Assembly (NCBI RefSeq): GCF_047675955.1 | Contig: NC_132930.1 | Coordinates: forward strand, 47,121,832-47,185,831 | Direction: 5' to 3' | DNA length: 64,000 bases | From: Chlorocebus sabaeus | Taxonomy: Eukaryota; Chordata; Mammalia; Primates; Cercopithecidae | Shown here: positions 1 to 10,872 of the stretch, piece by piece | Layout: every line of letters begins with the position of its first letter | How positions within the stretch are numbered: the stretch's first letter is position 1 | Made by a program: the position numbers and the translations under genes | The notes under the pieces: generated by a model | Told to the model about the DNA's origin: nothing | What the model saw: the letters and a program-made list of their open reading frames with translations, nothing else | Databases searched by the model: none

Positions 1-685
1 CGCCCAGTCCAATTTTATTTTAATATTTAAAGTACAAAAAATGTGACTCATTATCCAGTTTGATCCCCCAGGCAGTGTAGAATAAACCTCACATGAGGGC
101 ATTCTCCAGTGAAGTTGCATTTCTGAGAACATCTTTCTATGTCCAAAAGCATCCACTGAGTTCAGCAAAAACAGCAGAATGGGGGTGCTGTTCACAGAGG
201 AGCTCATTAGCTGGCAGAGTCTGTACAGCAAATTAACATGTTGCTTCAAAGAAAACAAGTGACACAATCTGTGGCTAATCATAAAATCTGAGCTTTCAAG
301 CAAAAAAGAAAACCTCAGAAAATTTGCATTTGCTGCTGTTGGCTTGAAAGGTCCTATACACTTAAAGGCCTTTCTGATGAGATCAGTGGTGATACGAACA
401 AATATCATTTTTTGATATTAATAAAAGTGTCAACATCCAGAAGATATTCAGTGAACCAATATTTGCAAAATGACCTATGAATGACACTAGAAAAACATGT
501 ATAAGTAGGGAGTCCATTCATGGAGTGAGCTGGAACCTGTGGACTTGAATGGAACAGAGTAGGGTAAGTTCAGTGATATAGTTTCAGACTCTACATCGCA
601 TCTAACCATTAAGAAACTCTCACGCATTGGTGTACTCTCAGAGAAATCTACCAGGATTTGAAGAGGCTATTAAAATATTCTTCCT

Positions 686-992
686 GGCAGGGCGCGGTGG
701 CTCATGGTTGTAATCCCAGCACTTTGGGAGGCTAAGACAGACGAATCATGAGGTCAGGAGATCAAGACCATCCTGGCTAGTACAGTGAAACCCTGTCTCT
801 ACTAAAAATACAAAAAATTAGCCTGATGTGGTGGCACCCACCTGTAGTCCCAGCTCCTCGGGAGGCTGAGGCAGAAGAATCACTTGAATCCAGGAAGCAG
901 AGGTTGCAGTGAGCCGAGATCACAAGAGACAGAGCCAGATTTTTTTTGAGACGGAGCAAGACTCCGTCTCAAAAAAAATAAAATAAAATAAA
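686..992 (+). mobile_element. Alu with a rearranged 3' end
   Basis: It sits inside hAT copy 1, flanked by ATTCTTCC on both sides (677-684 and about 994-1001). The usual right-monomer end is replaced by a perfect hairpin at 940-978. Confidence 0.92.
940..978. repeat. Perfect 17 bp inverted repeat in an Alu end
   Basis: TTTTTTTTGAGACGGAG at 940-956 faces its exact complement at 962-978 across CAAGA. Confidence 0.98.
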
Positions 993-1160
993 ATAATTCT
1001 TCCTTTTTCCAACTACGTATCTGTAAAAAGTTGAATTTTCTTTAGTAACTTCAACCAGACAACCTATGACAACAGACTAAATGCAGAAGATGAAGCTCCC
1101 ACTGCTTCTACAGAGAGATCTAAGAGGTGTGAGTGACCCACTCTTCTTAAGAAATATGTT

Positions 1161-1429
1161 GGCCGGGTGCGGTGGCTCATGCCTGTAACTCCCAGCACTT
1201 GGGAGTCCAAGGCGGGCAGATCACCTGAGGTCAGGAGTTCGAGACCAGACTGGCCAACATGGTGGAATCCCGTCTCTACTAAAAAAAATACAAAAAAATT
1301 AGTCAGGTGTGGTGGTGGGCACCTGTAATCCCAGCTACTTGGGAGGCTGAGGCAGGAGAATCACTTGAACCCGGGAGGCAGAGGTTTCAGTGAGCCAAGA
1401 TCACACCATTGCATTCCAACCTGGGCAAC
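1161..1429 (+). mobile_element. Alu lacking its 3' end and A-tail
   Basis: The element starts ggccgggtgcggtgg and stops at cctgggcaaca with no tail. It interrupts hAT copy 1. Confidence 0.9.
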
Positions 1430-2049
1430 AATGTTTTATTCTGGAAAACAGTTATTTTTACATGTGTAGTTTATGTTACATTATCTAATGTAAAAGTGTA
1501 TTGTTTGTTACATTCTCTAATATATGTGAAATATGCAATTTATGTAATCTAATGAGAGCTTACATTTTAAAAATGACAATAAGCATTTAAAAAATTTCTC
1601 AGTTTGAATTTCAATAAAGCAAGTACTGATATAAGTCTGCATAAAAAAGCACACTTCGGGGTCCTAAATTTTTAAGTATAAAGGGGCCTGAGTCCAAAAC
1701 TGTTGAGAATTACTGCCCTGAGACACTGAGTTTATCTTAAGCTAGTACTGCATAGATCACTGGATGGCAGTGTAATAATGTGGCTATAAATGTGTGAAGA
1801 TTTTTGGGTCCTGACTGGAATAACCCAGCCATAAAGAGATTGGCTGGCATTAGTCAATAAGAAATTACTGTCAGTCTTCATGGATGTGACAATGGAACTG
1901 TGGCTACGTAAGATAATGGATGACTATTTTTAGAGACATTTATTGGAATATTCTAAGACAAAAAGGCACATTGTCTGGAACCCATATTAAAATACTGCAT
2001 CAAAAAGAGGGTGGAAGAGAAAGTGGAAGAAAAAGAAGGCATAATGAAG

Positions 2050-3250
2050 TCAGAGTGGCAAAATGCTGATTAACTGTGGATCTGGGTAAGGAGTACATAG
2101 AGATTCGCTGTAGTCTCCACCCAGAATCCAGAATTCTACATTACAACATCTCACAGACCATTTTCAATGAAGTCCTGTATTTTGTGTTTGAGATCACTTT
2201 TTCTTTGATGTTCTGTAGCTGTCACTATCCTATATCCAGAGAAGGCTTTTTCAACTTTTTACTTAGGAAATCTGATAAGCTTCCTTGCTGAACACTAGTA
2301 TTTTTCAGTAATTCTGAGAATTTCTCAGATATCACCTCCACCCTTATTCTGCTTCTCTTTGGGGACTCTGATTACTGGTGGCTAGACATCTTCACTGCAT
2401 CCTTCAGGTCTCAATCTCTCTTCCGTGGCCCATCTCTTTGTTTCTTTGAGTTACATTCTATAGAATTCCTGTACTTCCTTCTTGCAACTCACCAGTTCTC
2501 TTTTCAGCTGTTTATTCTGTTTCATCTATCCATTAAGCTTTTCCAGAAAATTATGTTTTTGTTTCTAGTTTTAATTTTTTCAAATCTGAATGATCATTCT
2601 TTACAGTATTAATCCTTAACTTCCAATTTCAAACTTTTACAAAGTTTCTTTAAGCACAGTTAACATAGTTACTCTATATTCTTTTTTGAACACTTAAATG
2701 TCTTTGTTATGTGATTCTGTCTATTGCTTCTGCTGGCTTTCAAATGTGCTGTCATGAACCTTGTGTTTTATGACTTTTTTTTACTGTGAGCTGCTCATTT
2801 GCGGGGATTTTATCTATTTGAATTCTCTGAAGTCAGACTGAAGACTTCCAGAGGTGATCTGCATGCTACCTGACTTTACCAGCAATCTTGGACCACTGTA
2901 AAGCAACTTCCACGCTTGGGCTGTTTCATACCACACCAACACTTATTCAGACTCCAGCTCATGTGGCAGCTGGCTGATGGCTACCAAGTCTCTGGGAAGT
3001 TATACTCCCGGCATCTCCACCCCGAGGCCATGAGAGCTGCAGATCCCTGCTGTCCCTTTCAGTGCCCGGAGTTTCCACTTCAACCTTACTGAGGGTGTTG
3101 TCACTTACAGTCCTGGCATTATGTGCAGACCCCATCCTGGGCTAGGTTGTATCTTGTCTCCGGGATCAGAAGAAATCCCTGCAGCAAATGCTGACTTCCA
3201 AGCCCATGTATTTCTCAGGATTCCAGCTTTCAACTGGTTTTTCACCACTA
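2050..3250 (-). mobile_element. Probable ancient L1 3' region, antisense
   Basis: Pyrimidine-rich text such as tactgtgagctgctcatttg and tttatctatttgaattctct resembles old L1 3'UTRs read backwards. Divergence is high and the boundaries are guesses. Confidence 0.35.
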
Positions 3251-3309
3251 CGACTTATTCCCTTTCATGCCATCTCAGTTATACACTTTAAAACATTTCA
3301 TCTTTGTTC

Positions 3310-3588
3310 TGAGAGAGAGTTTTGCTCTTGTTGCCCAGGCTGAAGTGCAGTGGCACAATCTCGGCTCACTGCAATCTCCACCTCCCAGGTTCAAGTGATT
3401 CTCCTGCCTTAGCCTCCCAAGTAGCTGGGATTATAGGCGCGTGCCACCATGCCTGGCTAATTTTTTCTATTTTTAGTGGAGACGGGATTTCATCATGTTG
3501 GCCAGTCTCTAGCTCCTGACCTCAGGTGATCCAACCACCTCGGCCTCCCAAAATACTGGGATTACAGCCGTAAGCTACCACACCCGGC
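3310..3588 (-). mobile_element. Alu
   Basis: Antisense Alu with no T-run at its 3' end (tctgagagagagttttgctc), which suggests tail loss. Confidence 0.92.
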
Positions 3589-3768
3589 TTATTTTTTAAT
3601 TATCTAGTAAATTCAGTTGTTTCCCTTGAAGGAATGAATAGTTAAGGCTATCTAGTCTGCTGGACCCCTAGAAATCAATGTGGATATTTCTATGTGTAAA
3701 GGAAGTGAAAAAAGACACTGATCAAACAGCTTCAGAGTATATGCATTTTTTTCAAGCCACAAGAAATT

Positions 3769-4080
3769 CTTTTTTTTTCTTTTGTTTTGTTGTGTGTGTG
3801 AGACAGTCTCGCTCTGTCACCCCAAATGGAGTGCAGTGGCACGATCCTGGCTCAATGCAACCTCTGCCCCCCTGGTTCAAGCGATTCTCCTGCCTCAGCC
3901 TCCCAAGTAGCTGGGACTACAGGTGCCCGCCACTATGCCCGGCTAATTTTTGTATTTTTAGTAGAGATGGGGTTTCATCATATTGGCCAGGCTGGTCTCG
4001 AACTCCTGACCTCAGGTGATCCGCCCGCTTCGGACTCCCAAAGTGCTGGGATTACAGGTGTGAGCCACTGCACCCGGCCT
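3769..4080 (-). mobile_element. AluS-like, clean duplication
   Basis: Flanked by a 16-base duplication, CAAGCCACAAGAAATT, at 3753-3768 and 4081-4096. Confidence 0.95.
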
Positions 4081-4477
4081 CAAGCCACAAGAAATTATTT
4101 CTATGTAAACTGCTAGGAATTTGCTCTAATAATCAAATTAATTTTTGTCAGCTTCATAAAACAGTGTCCTACAGTAACTATGTGAGGAGGCACAGACCTC
4201 CCCAGCACTTTCTGGAGAGCAGCAGCAGCTCTCTTCACTACCAGAGTCTCTCTGGGCACCAGGTTTAGGTGGGCTGGACAGCATCCTTCTTAACCTGAGC
4301 CAATGTTCTTGTAAAAGACAGAGGAGGGGCTCTGGATTTGAACCCCTGAAGGGCGGGCAGACTCTCAGGTGGAGATGGGGAGGCAGTGCTGCGAGAGATG
4401 CCAGAGGAAGGAAGAGGTACCAGAAGGAAGCCTGGTGGCACTACCCAGTGGACTCAGACCTTGAAACAGGATAACTG

Positions 4478-4510
4478 CCCCCCACCCCGCCCCCACCCCT
4501 CACCCTACCC
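4478..4510 (-). other. G-quadruplex-like tract on the FAM193A sense strand
   Basis: The plus strand is a C-run series (ccccccaccccgcccccacc). The minus strand, which is the transcript sense, has at least five runs of three or more G separated by one to three bases. Confidence 0.75.
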
Positions 4511-4618
4511 ATTCACCTCGCTACCTCTTCTCAGGATACCTCCCCATGGCTTGGTGCAGTGAAGCTTGAGGAAGGCTGTGAACCCCCTAAAATGACTTAC
4601 AATTATATGTATGTAATT

Positions 4619-4903
4619 TTTTCTTGTCTTTTTGAGATAGGATCTCACTGTCTTGCCCAGGCTGGAGTGCACTGGCTCACCACAGCCTCAACCCTGAGCT
4701 CAAATGATCCTCTTGCCTCACAGCCTCTTGAGTAGCACGCATCATCACGCCTGGTTAATTTAATTTTAAATTTTTTTGGTATAGATGGGGTCTCCCCATG
4801 TTGCCCAGGCTGGTCTCAAGTTCTTGGGCTCAAGCGATCCTCCCACTTTTGGCTTCCCCAAATCCCAAAATTACAGGTATGAGCCACTATGCCCAGGCTA
4901 TAT
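4619..4903 (-). mobile_element. AluJ-like
   Basis: Diverged antisense Alu with J-type bases (gagctcaaatgatcctcttg). No duplication was found. Confidence 0.88.
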
Positions 4904-5017
4904 GTAAATTTTTCCAAGAGGGTCCATCAACTTGAGAATCAGATAAAGACCAGTGCCAGTGCTTACTATATTTGTTTCAAAATGTAGTTTTACCACTAAG
5001 AAAGCACCCAAAACTAG

Positions 5018-5189
5018 ATGCTCAGCCCTCTCGCCATGTGATGCCCTGTACCACCTCTGGACTCTTCAGAGTCCAAGTCCCCACCTGCAAGAAGGCTCTA
5101 CCTATCTACATGGGTAGATGTGGCCCCTCAAACTTGGACTTCTCAGCCTTCCTAACCATAAGAAATAAATTCCTTTCTTTCTTTAAAGA
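5018..5189 (+). mobile_element. LTR-derived retrocopy flanked by a 20 bp duplication
   Basis: The insert looks like the 3' part of a MaLR-type LTR (cgccatgtgat, then cagccttcctaaccataag). It ends shortly after an AATAAA signal (agaaataaattcc) in an A-rich run. It is flanked by AAGAAAGCACCCAAAACTAG at 4998-5017 and the same sequence with one change at 5190-5209. A long duplication, truncated 5' end and poly(A)-like end point to L1-mediated insertion of an LTR-terminated RNA. Confidence 0.55.
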
Positions 5190-5487
5190 AAGAAAGCACC
5201 TAAAACTAGCACCCAAATACACGTAAGTATTATTTAATAATAAAGTTTAAATGATGATGAAAAACTCCACAGACGAATAGTAACAGTCAAGGAAGCTTTG
5301 AGGGCTTATCTCTGGGACGCATGGTCTCCTTCCAAACCGCGGGGGCACTGAGGCTGTTGAGAATTGACCACAGCCTACCCGTAACCATATTTCTATACCA
5401 TGCTCCTTCCACCCAATATGGTGATTCCTCTTTTGAGGGGGCCTGACTCATCTGTGTGTCTCTCTTGTTACGACTGCCAGATCCCCA

Positions 5488-5584
5488 TTGGCAAGGATGG
5501 GGACAGGGCCTGTCTTGAGACTGCAAGCAGATCCTTAACTCAGTGCTGGCTTATTGGGTGAATGCATGCATGCATGAATGAACG
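5488..5584 (+). mobile_element. L2 3' end
   Basis: gggacagggcctgtcttgag leads to a (TGCA/TGAA)n-type end (gaatgcatgcatgcatgaa), as in L2 3' termini. Confidence 0.5.
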
Positions 5585-6040
5585 CCACTGGGCTGTAAAC
5601 AAGTTGTTCTCTACAGCCTTCACGCTCTTCATGGGCATTTCACCTAATAACAGCTCTGTCTACAGCAACAAAAGAATGAACAACCTAAGTAGGACACTGG
5701 AGATTTCTCTGTCTCCTTATAAAGGCACACACAGGTGCTCCCCTCAAACTGCCCCATGCCTCATTCCCTGGGCCTCAAGGTCCTCCAAACGGTACTTCCA
5801 TGAGGTGACACCTGGTTATCAATCTACCCAATGCTCTTATCCAGTGGCAAAGTCCAGAGGAAAGACAAACAGGAGAGGAAACAGGTCCTCTCCCACAGAG
5901 GAGAGGGGCCTATGACAGCGTGTGGGGCTGCGGCAGCGAGGGCAGCATATAAGCATGAGAAGCTTCCTCCTGAGAACCTTCCACGCTTCTCTTCTCTTCG
6001 GTTCATCCAAACAGAAAGAAAAACACGTTTTCTCTCTTAC

Positions 6041-6275
6041 CAGAGTGCCAAGGAAGGTGCTGATGGAGCGTGCGGCCTGGCAGAGGGCGCCGTACTCCTC
6101 AAGCAGGAGGGAGATGAACTGGTGCGCTTGTGGCGGACCCTGCAGGCCAGATGGTGCCTTCACCTTGGCCGCAGCCGACAGCTGCCGGAGCAGGCGGACC
6201 TTCATCTCTAGCACGTACTCTCGAGCTTGCTGTTCCAGACGCTGGTACAGCTGGTAGGGGTCCCTCTCGCAGAGC
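6041..6275 (-). CDS. FAM193A: FAM193A internal exon, helical segment after the cysteine region
   Basis: This minus-strand exon is 235 nt. The acceptor is TTCTCTGTGCAG (AG at 6277-6276) and the donor GTAAGAG starts at 6040. The first G completes an arginine codon with the preceding exon, giving VDRLCERDPYQLYQRLEQQ across the junction. The peptide continues with charged, probably helical sequence (REYVLEMKVRLLRQLS), then GLQGPPQAHQF, and ends SISTFLGTL in phase 0. This matches what I remember of FAM193A. The next exon, expected to open ENEHL, is not found in 1-6040 and should lie outside the window. CpG density is high within the exon, but this is not a promoter island. Confidence 0.92.
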
Positions 6276-6384
6276 CTGCACAGAGAAGAGGGTCACCAGG
6301 GCCTGCCCACCAGGGCCCGTGGGTGCTGTGATGTCAGTGGGCATCTTTTCTGAAGCCCTTCAACAGGTGACCACCTCTGGATGA

Positions 6385-6665
6385 TCACACAGTCATCTTC
6401 CTCATAACCACCTGTGAGAGGCACGATCACCCCACCTAATGGATGGAGAATCCGGAGCACAGAGTGTCACCAGGGAACTAACAGGAAAAGTGACATTTAT
6501 TGAGTTTCTTCTGTACAGCACAGTTCATGCACATGCACCAATTCAGTTTGCTGCGTGTAGGTTCAGTGCCTGCTTTACAGATGGGACATTTTGGCCCACA
6601 CAGGTTGGGTGAGTTGCACGAACTCACACAGCTGGAAGAACACGCTACCACCTCTCAGCAGCTGG
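6385..6665 (-). mobile_element. MIR-like SINE pieces, antisense
   Basis: Two blocks (about 6390-6470 and 6490-6660) show MIR text in reverse, for example tttacagatgggacattttg and gaactcacacagctgg. Confidence 0.5.
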
Positions 6666-6940
6666 CCCCAGATGAACACGCTCAGACACGAGGCTGGGAC
6701 AACTCCGTTAAAGGCTTATATGTTAACAAGTAAAAAGCACTGATCCCAGTAGAGGTGCCACCTGGCTGCAGATCTGGGGCAGCCTGCTCTTTCCTTCTTT
6801 CTATAGGCTCAGTGTACAATCCAAATGGGTTTGTAATAGGCTTATCAAAAGAGGAAACTTTAGACACAATTTATCCTTTTTTAAAAATTATCCCACCAAA
6901 AAAGCAATAAAGGTGTGTAAAATAAAATTTGTAGGCTGAG

Positions 6941-7264
6941 GGCTGGGCGCAGAGGCTCACACCTATAATCCCAGTACTTTGGGAGGCCGAGGCGGGCGGA
7001 TCACAAGGTCAGGAGATCAAGACCATCCTGGCCAACACGTGAAATCCTGTCTCTACTGAAAACAAACAAACAAACAAACAAACCAAAAAATTAGCTGGGT
7101 GTGGTGGCGGGCACCTGTAGTCCCAGTTACTCGGGAGGCTGAGGCAGGAGAATGGTGTGAACCCAGGAGGCAGAGCTTGCAGTGAGCCGAGATAGCGCCA
7201 CTGTACTCTAGCCTGGGCAACAGAATGAGACTCTGTCTCCAAAAAAAAAAAAAAAAAAAAAAAA
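6941..7264 (+). mobile_element. Alu with expanded middle A-region
   Basis: Flanked by AAATTTGTAGGCTGA. A (CAAA)n expansion at about 7061-7086 replaces the usual linker between monomers. Confidence 0.94.
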
Positions 7265-8146
7265 GGAAATTTGTAGGCTGAAGAGTAGGAAAAAAATAAT
7301 ACATGTCCCATGACTAAGCCACAAATGCAATGAACATTTTCATGAATTTCCCTCCAAACTTTGGGATAATCCATTTTTTTATTGACACAAATATGTGTAT
7401 GATAATCCACATCTTAAAACTTATTCTACAGTACTGGCATTGCTATGGTTAAATTTAATTGTATTTTAATCCAGGAGCCTCTAGATGGAAACCTAAAACC
7501 ATTGATGTAATAATAAAAATTCATCCACAACCCATCACCAGGAGAAACCAGTTTGAGTTCATCACTCTAATAAAAATGAGTTGTAAAATGTATTAAACTA
7601 CAGCTCCTGGATTTTACATAGTAAATCCTTTCACCTTCTACATACCATATTATGTCAAAAGAAAAGAAAGTTGTCACCTGTTCTATTTTTAAATTGCCAT
7701 ACTACCTAGCTAGGTTGTAAAACACAAGTGCCAAGTAAAATCTTGCAATGGAACATGTGAAGCCTTATGGAAAATGTGGATTAAAAACTAGTGTAGATGG
7801 ATGGGATTCCTATTATGGTTAGGACATTTCAGATAAACATTAATTTTTTTGAGTATAACAATTGTAATTTCAACTACTAGTATAAAAAACTGTCCTCTGA
7901 AATAGAATGTATTTCATCTGCTAGAAGAAAGCCACAGAAGAGTCAAATTTTGACAGAGACAACCAAACTCAGAAGCAGACTGGACACCCACGTCACTGTT
8001 CTCTAAGCATGTCGGACTTACGTCCCTTTTATTTATTTATTTTATTTTTTGGGGGCCTATTTCTGTATTTTATAAATTTAAGGAAATAACCATGTGATAA
8101 TTTCGCAAACAGATTTTTTTTAAGTTATATAAAAAGGAGGCAGCGA

Positions 8147-8422
8147 GGCTGGGCATGGTGGCTCACACCTGTAATCCCAGCACTTTGTGAGGCAAGATCG
8201 AGACCATCCTAGCTAACACGGTGAAACCCCATCTCTACTAAAAATACAAAAAATTAGCTGGCGTGGTGGCGGGTGCCTGTAGTCCCAGCTACTCGGGAGG
8301 CTGAGGCAGGAGAATGGCGTGAATCCAGGAGGCGGAGTTTGCAGTGAGCCAAGATTGCGCCACTGCACTCCAGCCTGGGTGACAGAGTGAGACCCCGTCT
8401 CAAAAAAAAAAGAAAAAAAAAA
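8147..8422 (+). mobile_element. AluY-like with short internal loss
   Basis: Flanked by AAAAAGGAGGCAGCGA with one change. A deletion removes the bases after tttgtgaggc. Confidence 0.92.
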
Positions 8423-8631
8423 AGGAGACAGCGATATGCTGAAGATGCTATGGAAGCTCATTCGCTAACTCACACATACATTCAACAGATACTGGCACAT
8501 CAACCACACACTGGCTGCTACTCTAAGGTACTGAAGTTGCAACGTTAATAATCTGTGAAGTCATAGGTTTGATGTGAAGGTTATACATTTTTTCCTAATA
8601 CTCACTAGGAAACCTAACTTCCTTTGTTGTT

Positions 8632-8916
8632 TTTTTGTTTTTGTTTTTGGAGACAGGGTTTTACTCTGTTGCCCAGGCTGGAGTGCAGTGGAGCAATCCT
8701 AGCTCACTGCAGCACTGAACTCCTGAGCTTGAGAGCTCCTCCTGCCTCAGCCTCCCAAGCAACTGAGACCACAAGTGTGCTTCATTACACCTGGCTAATT
8801 TTTTAATTTTGTGTAGAGACAAGTCACTATGTTGCCCAGGCTAGTCTTGAACTGTTGGGCCCAAGAAATCCTCCCAAAGTGCTGGGATTACAGATGTGAG
8901 CCACCATGCTTGGCTG
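8632..8916 (-). mobile_element. AluJ-like
   Basis: Flanked by GGAAACCTAACTTC at about 8609-8622 and 8916-8929. Confidence 0.92.
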
Positions 8917-9101
8917 GAAACCTAACTTCTAATAAAAGCACATACCACAGAGAAGGACCTCTTGCAATACCAGTGGCTCGCAGGTCAAACCCTGAACATA
9001 CTTGGCTGAATTCAATGAGTTAACCTAATCTACGGCTAATCACTATCCTTGCCTCCAGGATAAAATCTACCACACAGCAAACATCAGTTTATAAAACTCC
9101 C

Positions 9102-9402
9102 GGCTGGGCACGGTGGCTCACGCCTGTAATCCCAACACTTTGGGAGACCGAGGCGGGTGGATCACAAGGTCAGGAGTTCAAGGCCAGCCTGGCCAAGATG
9201 GTGAAATCCCATCTCTACTAAAAATACAAAAATTAGCTGGGCACAGTGGCAGGCGGCTGTAATCCCAGCTACTCAGGAGGCTGAGGCAGGAGAATCACTT
9301 GAACTCAGGCGGCAGAGGTTGCAGTGAGCTGAGATTACAACCACTGCACACCAGCCTGGGTGACAGAGTGAGACTCTGAGGGGAGGGAGGGAAAAAAAAA
9401 AA
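9102..9402 (+). mobile_element. AluS-like
   Basis: First of three head-to-tail Alus between 9102 and 10123. Its tail starts with a G-rich ggggagggagggaaaa. Confidence 0.93.
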
Positions 9403-9521
9403 AATCTCTCCCAAATGTGATGCATTCAAAATGTGAGAAAGAAACCCAAATGAGAATCAACCCATGAAATAGCCATCTCAAATCTGTTGCTTTCATTTGA
9501 AACATTTCAAAAAACATAAAA

Positions 9522-9831
9522 GGCCGGGTGCAGTGGCTCACACCTGTAATCCCAGCACTTTGGGAGGCCGAGACGAGAGGATCATGAGGTCAGGAGATCG
9601 AGACCATCCTGGCTAACACAGTGAAACCCTGTCTCTACTAAAAATACAAAAAATTAGTCGGGTGCAGTGGCGGGCGCCTGTAGTCCCAGCTACTCGGGAG
9701 GCTGAGGCAGAAGAACGGCGTGAACCCGGGAGGTGGAGCTTGCAGTGAGTCAAGATTGCGCCACTGCACTCCAACCTGGGCGACAGAGCAAGACTCCGTC
9801 TCAAAAAAAAAATAAAAAAATAAAATAAAAA
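9522..9831 (+). mobile_element. AluY-like
   Basis: Second of the three head-to-tail Alus. It keeps the agatcgagaccatcctggct Y-type block. Confidence 0.94.
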
Positions 9832-9841
9832 TACGTTACGT

Positions 9842-10123
9842 CGCTGGGCACAGTGGCTCACGCCTGTAATTCCAGCACTTTGGGAGGTCAAAGCAGGTGG
9901 ATTACGTTTGAGACCAACCTGACCAACATGGCGAAACCCCGTCTCTATTAAAATACAAAAATGAGCTGGGCACAGTAGTGGGCACCTGTAATCCCAGTTA
10001 CTTAGGAGGCTGAGACATAAGAATAACTTGAACCTAGGAGGCGGGGGTTGCAGTGAGCTGAGATCACACAATTGCACTCCAGCCTGGGTGACAGAGCAAG
10101 AGTCCGTCTCAAAAAAAAAAAAA
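9842..10123 (+). mobile_element. AluS-like with small deletion
   Basis: Third of the array, flanked by GTTACGTC and GTTACATC. The stretch after gtggattacg is shortened. Confidence 0.93.
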
Positions 10124-10284
10124 GTTACATCAAACTATAAGGAAGAATAAAAATTATGGCCACCTCAAATTCTGTGTGGTTACTGAGCATAAGGTATCTG
10201 CTGAAGAACAGCTGCGGCATCAAGACAAACAGCCACACAGCCAGGCACGCCTCGGCTGTCTCGGCCTCATGAGCCACAGGCACA

Positions 10285-10440
10285 TACACAAGCTACCCAA
10301 CCTCACAGAGCCCCATTTTCTCACTTTGTAAATGGGCTAACTCCGCCTTTCTCCTTGGGTTGATAAAGGCAAGAGTGTTTGTAAAAGTACTCTGCATCAT
10401 CCCTGGCACAGGGGGACTCAGAAAGGCAGGTATTATCATC
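10285..10440 (+). mobile_element. MIR SINE
   Basis: Typical MIR order: acctcacagagccccatttt, tttgtaaatgggctaact, catccctggcacaggg and a terminal ggtattatcatca. Confidence 0.65.
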
Positions 10441-10704
10441 AGTCTTCACACAAACAAGTGACAGAAACATTTCTTGTGTAATTACACAGGCAATAGCGTT
10501 TCATCGGAATCAGAAAAATTCAAGATGTCTGGCCTAGGGGGCTCGCTTTTGCCAGTCCATCTGCTGCAGACTCGACAGGCACCAAAGGCTGAGCAAGCCC
10601 AGCTGAGCACTGTAAGGAAAGCCCATCCTGAAAGGAGTGGCTCCAAGCGCAGCGGGCAGGGCAGGGGTTTGCACAAGGCCAAAACAGGAAGGGGTGGTAT
10701 GTAC

Positions 10705-10872
10705 CGATCCACGAGCTCCTTTACTCCCTCCTTGTCAGGCACCAGAGACTGGTCCTGGTCATCTGCCAGCGGGGTCCCTGCCTGGCGGTAGATGCAGCGC
10801 ACCGTGTAGCGCACTTCTGACCAGTAGTTCTGCAGCTGCTGAGGTTCCCGGTCTGTCTCTGCCGAAATTTCT
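10705..10872 (-). CDS. FAM193A: FAM193A internal exon, ISAETDREPQQLQNYW segment
   Basis: This minus-strand exon is 168 nt. The acceptor is TCTCACAG (AG at 10874-10873) and the donor GTACAT starts at 10704. The first base completes an arginine codon from the previous exon, 55 codons follow, and two bases (CG) carry over to the next exon. The peptide runs EISAETDREPQQLQNYW, then an RCIYRQAGTPLADDQ stretch, and ends KEGVKELVD. I recall this segment as FAM193A-specific. Only 980 nt of intron separates it from the 11853-11986 exon, and that intron holds one antisense Alu. No frameshift or stop is seen. Confidence 0.92.

Larger units (their letters stand above)
225..1720 (+). mobile_element. Decayed hAT (Charlie-like) transposon, copy 1, 3' part
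   Basis: The sequence aligns by eye with copy 2 at 27549-28950: both share a 25-base identical stretch (370-394 and 28520-28544). Downstream codons recall the hAT C-terminal dimerisation region (a FPTTYLC-like segment from about 1000). The 3' end near 1690-1718 (ggggcctgagtcc, then gttgagaattactgc) resembles a TTTGAGAACCACTG-type Charlie inverted terminus. Two Alus interrupt it (686-992, 1161-1429). Frameshifts and stops throughout mean no protein is made. Confidence 0.65.
1..6040 (-). other. FAM193A: FAM193A intron downstream of the 6041 exon (partial)
   Basis: No further coding exon is recognisable here. The stretch holds a hAT fossil (about 225-1720), five Alus, probable L1 3' sequence (about 2050-3250), an LTR-derived retrocopy and an L2 end. 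1720-2050, 4100-4600 and 5585-6040 show nothing I can assign. Confidence 0.75.
6276..10704 (-). other. FAM193A: FAM193A intron, 4.4 kb
   Basis: The intron lies between the 10705-10872 and 6041-6275 exons. It contains antisense MIR pieces, six Alus and a MIR near its 5' end. 7265-8130 is AT-rich and unassigned. 10440-10700 has no repeat I recognise. Confidence 0.85.

Noticed and set aside
3678..4116. Long open frames rich in SPRLECSGAISAHCNL-type peptides, here and at dozens of other sites
   Set aside because: This is the usual translation of antisense Alu sequence, not a protein family.
5831..6384. Several overlapping open frames on both strands around 5.8-6.4 kb
   Set aside because: They are shadows of the GC-rich 6041-6275 FAM193A exon; only the minus-strand frame with splice sites is supported.
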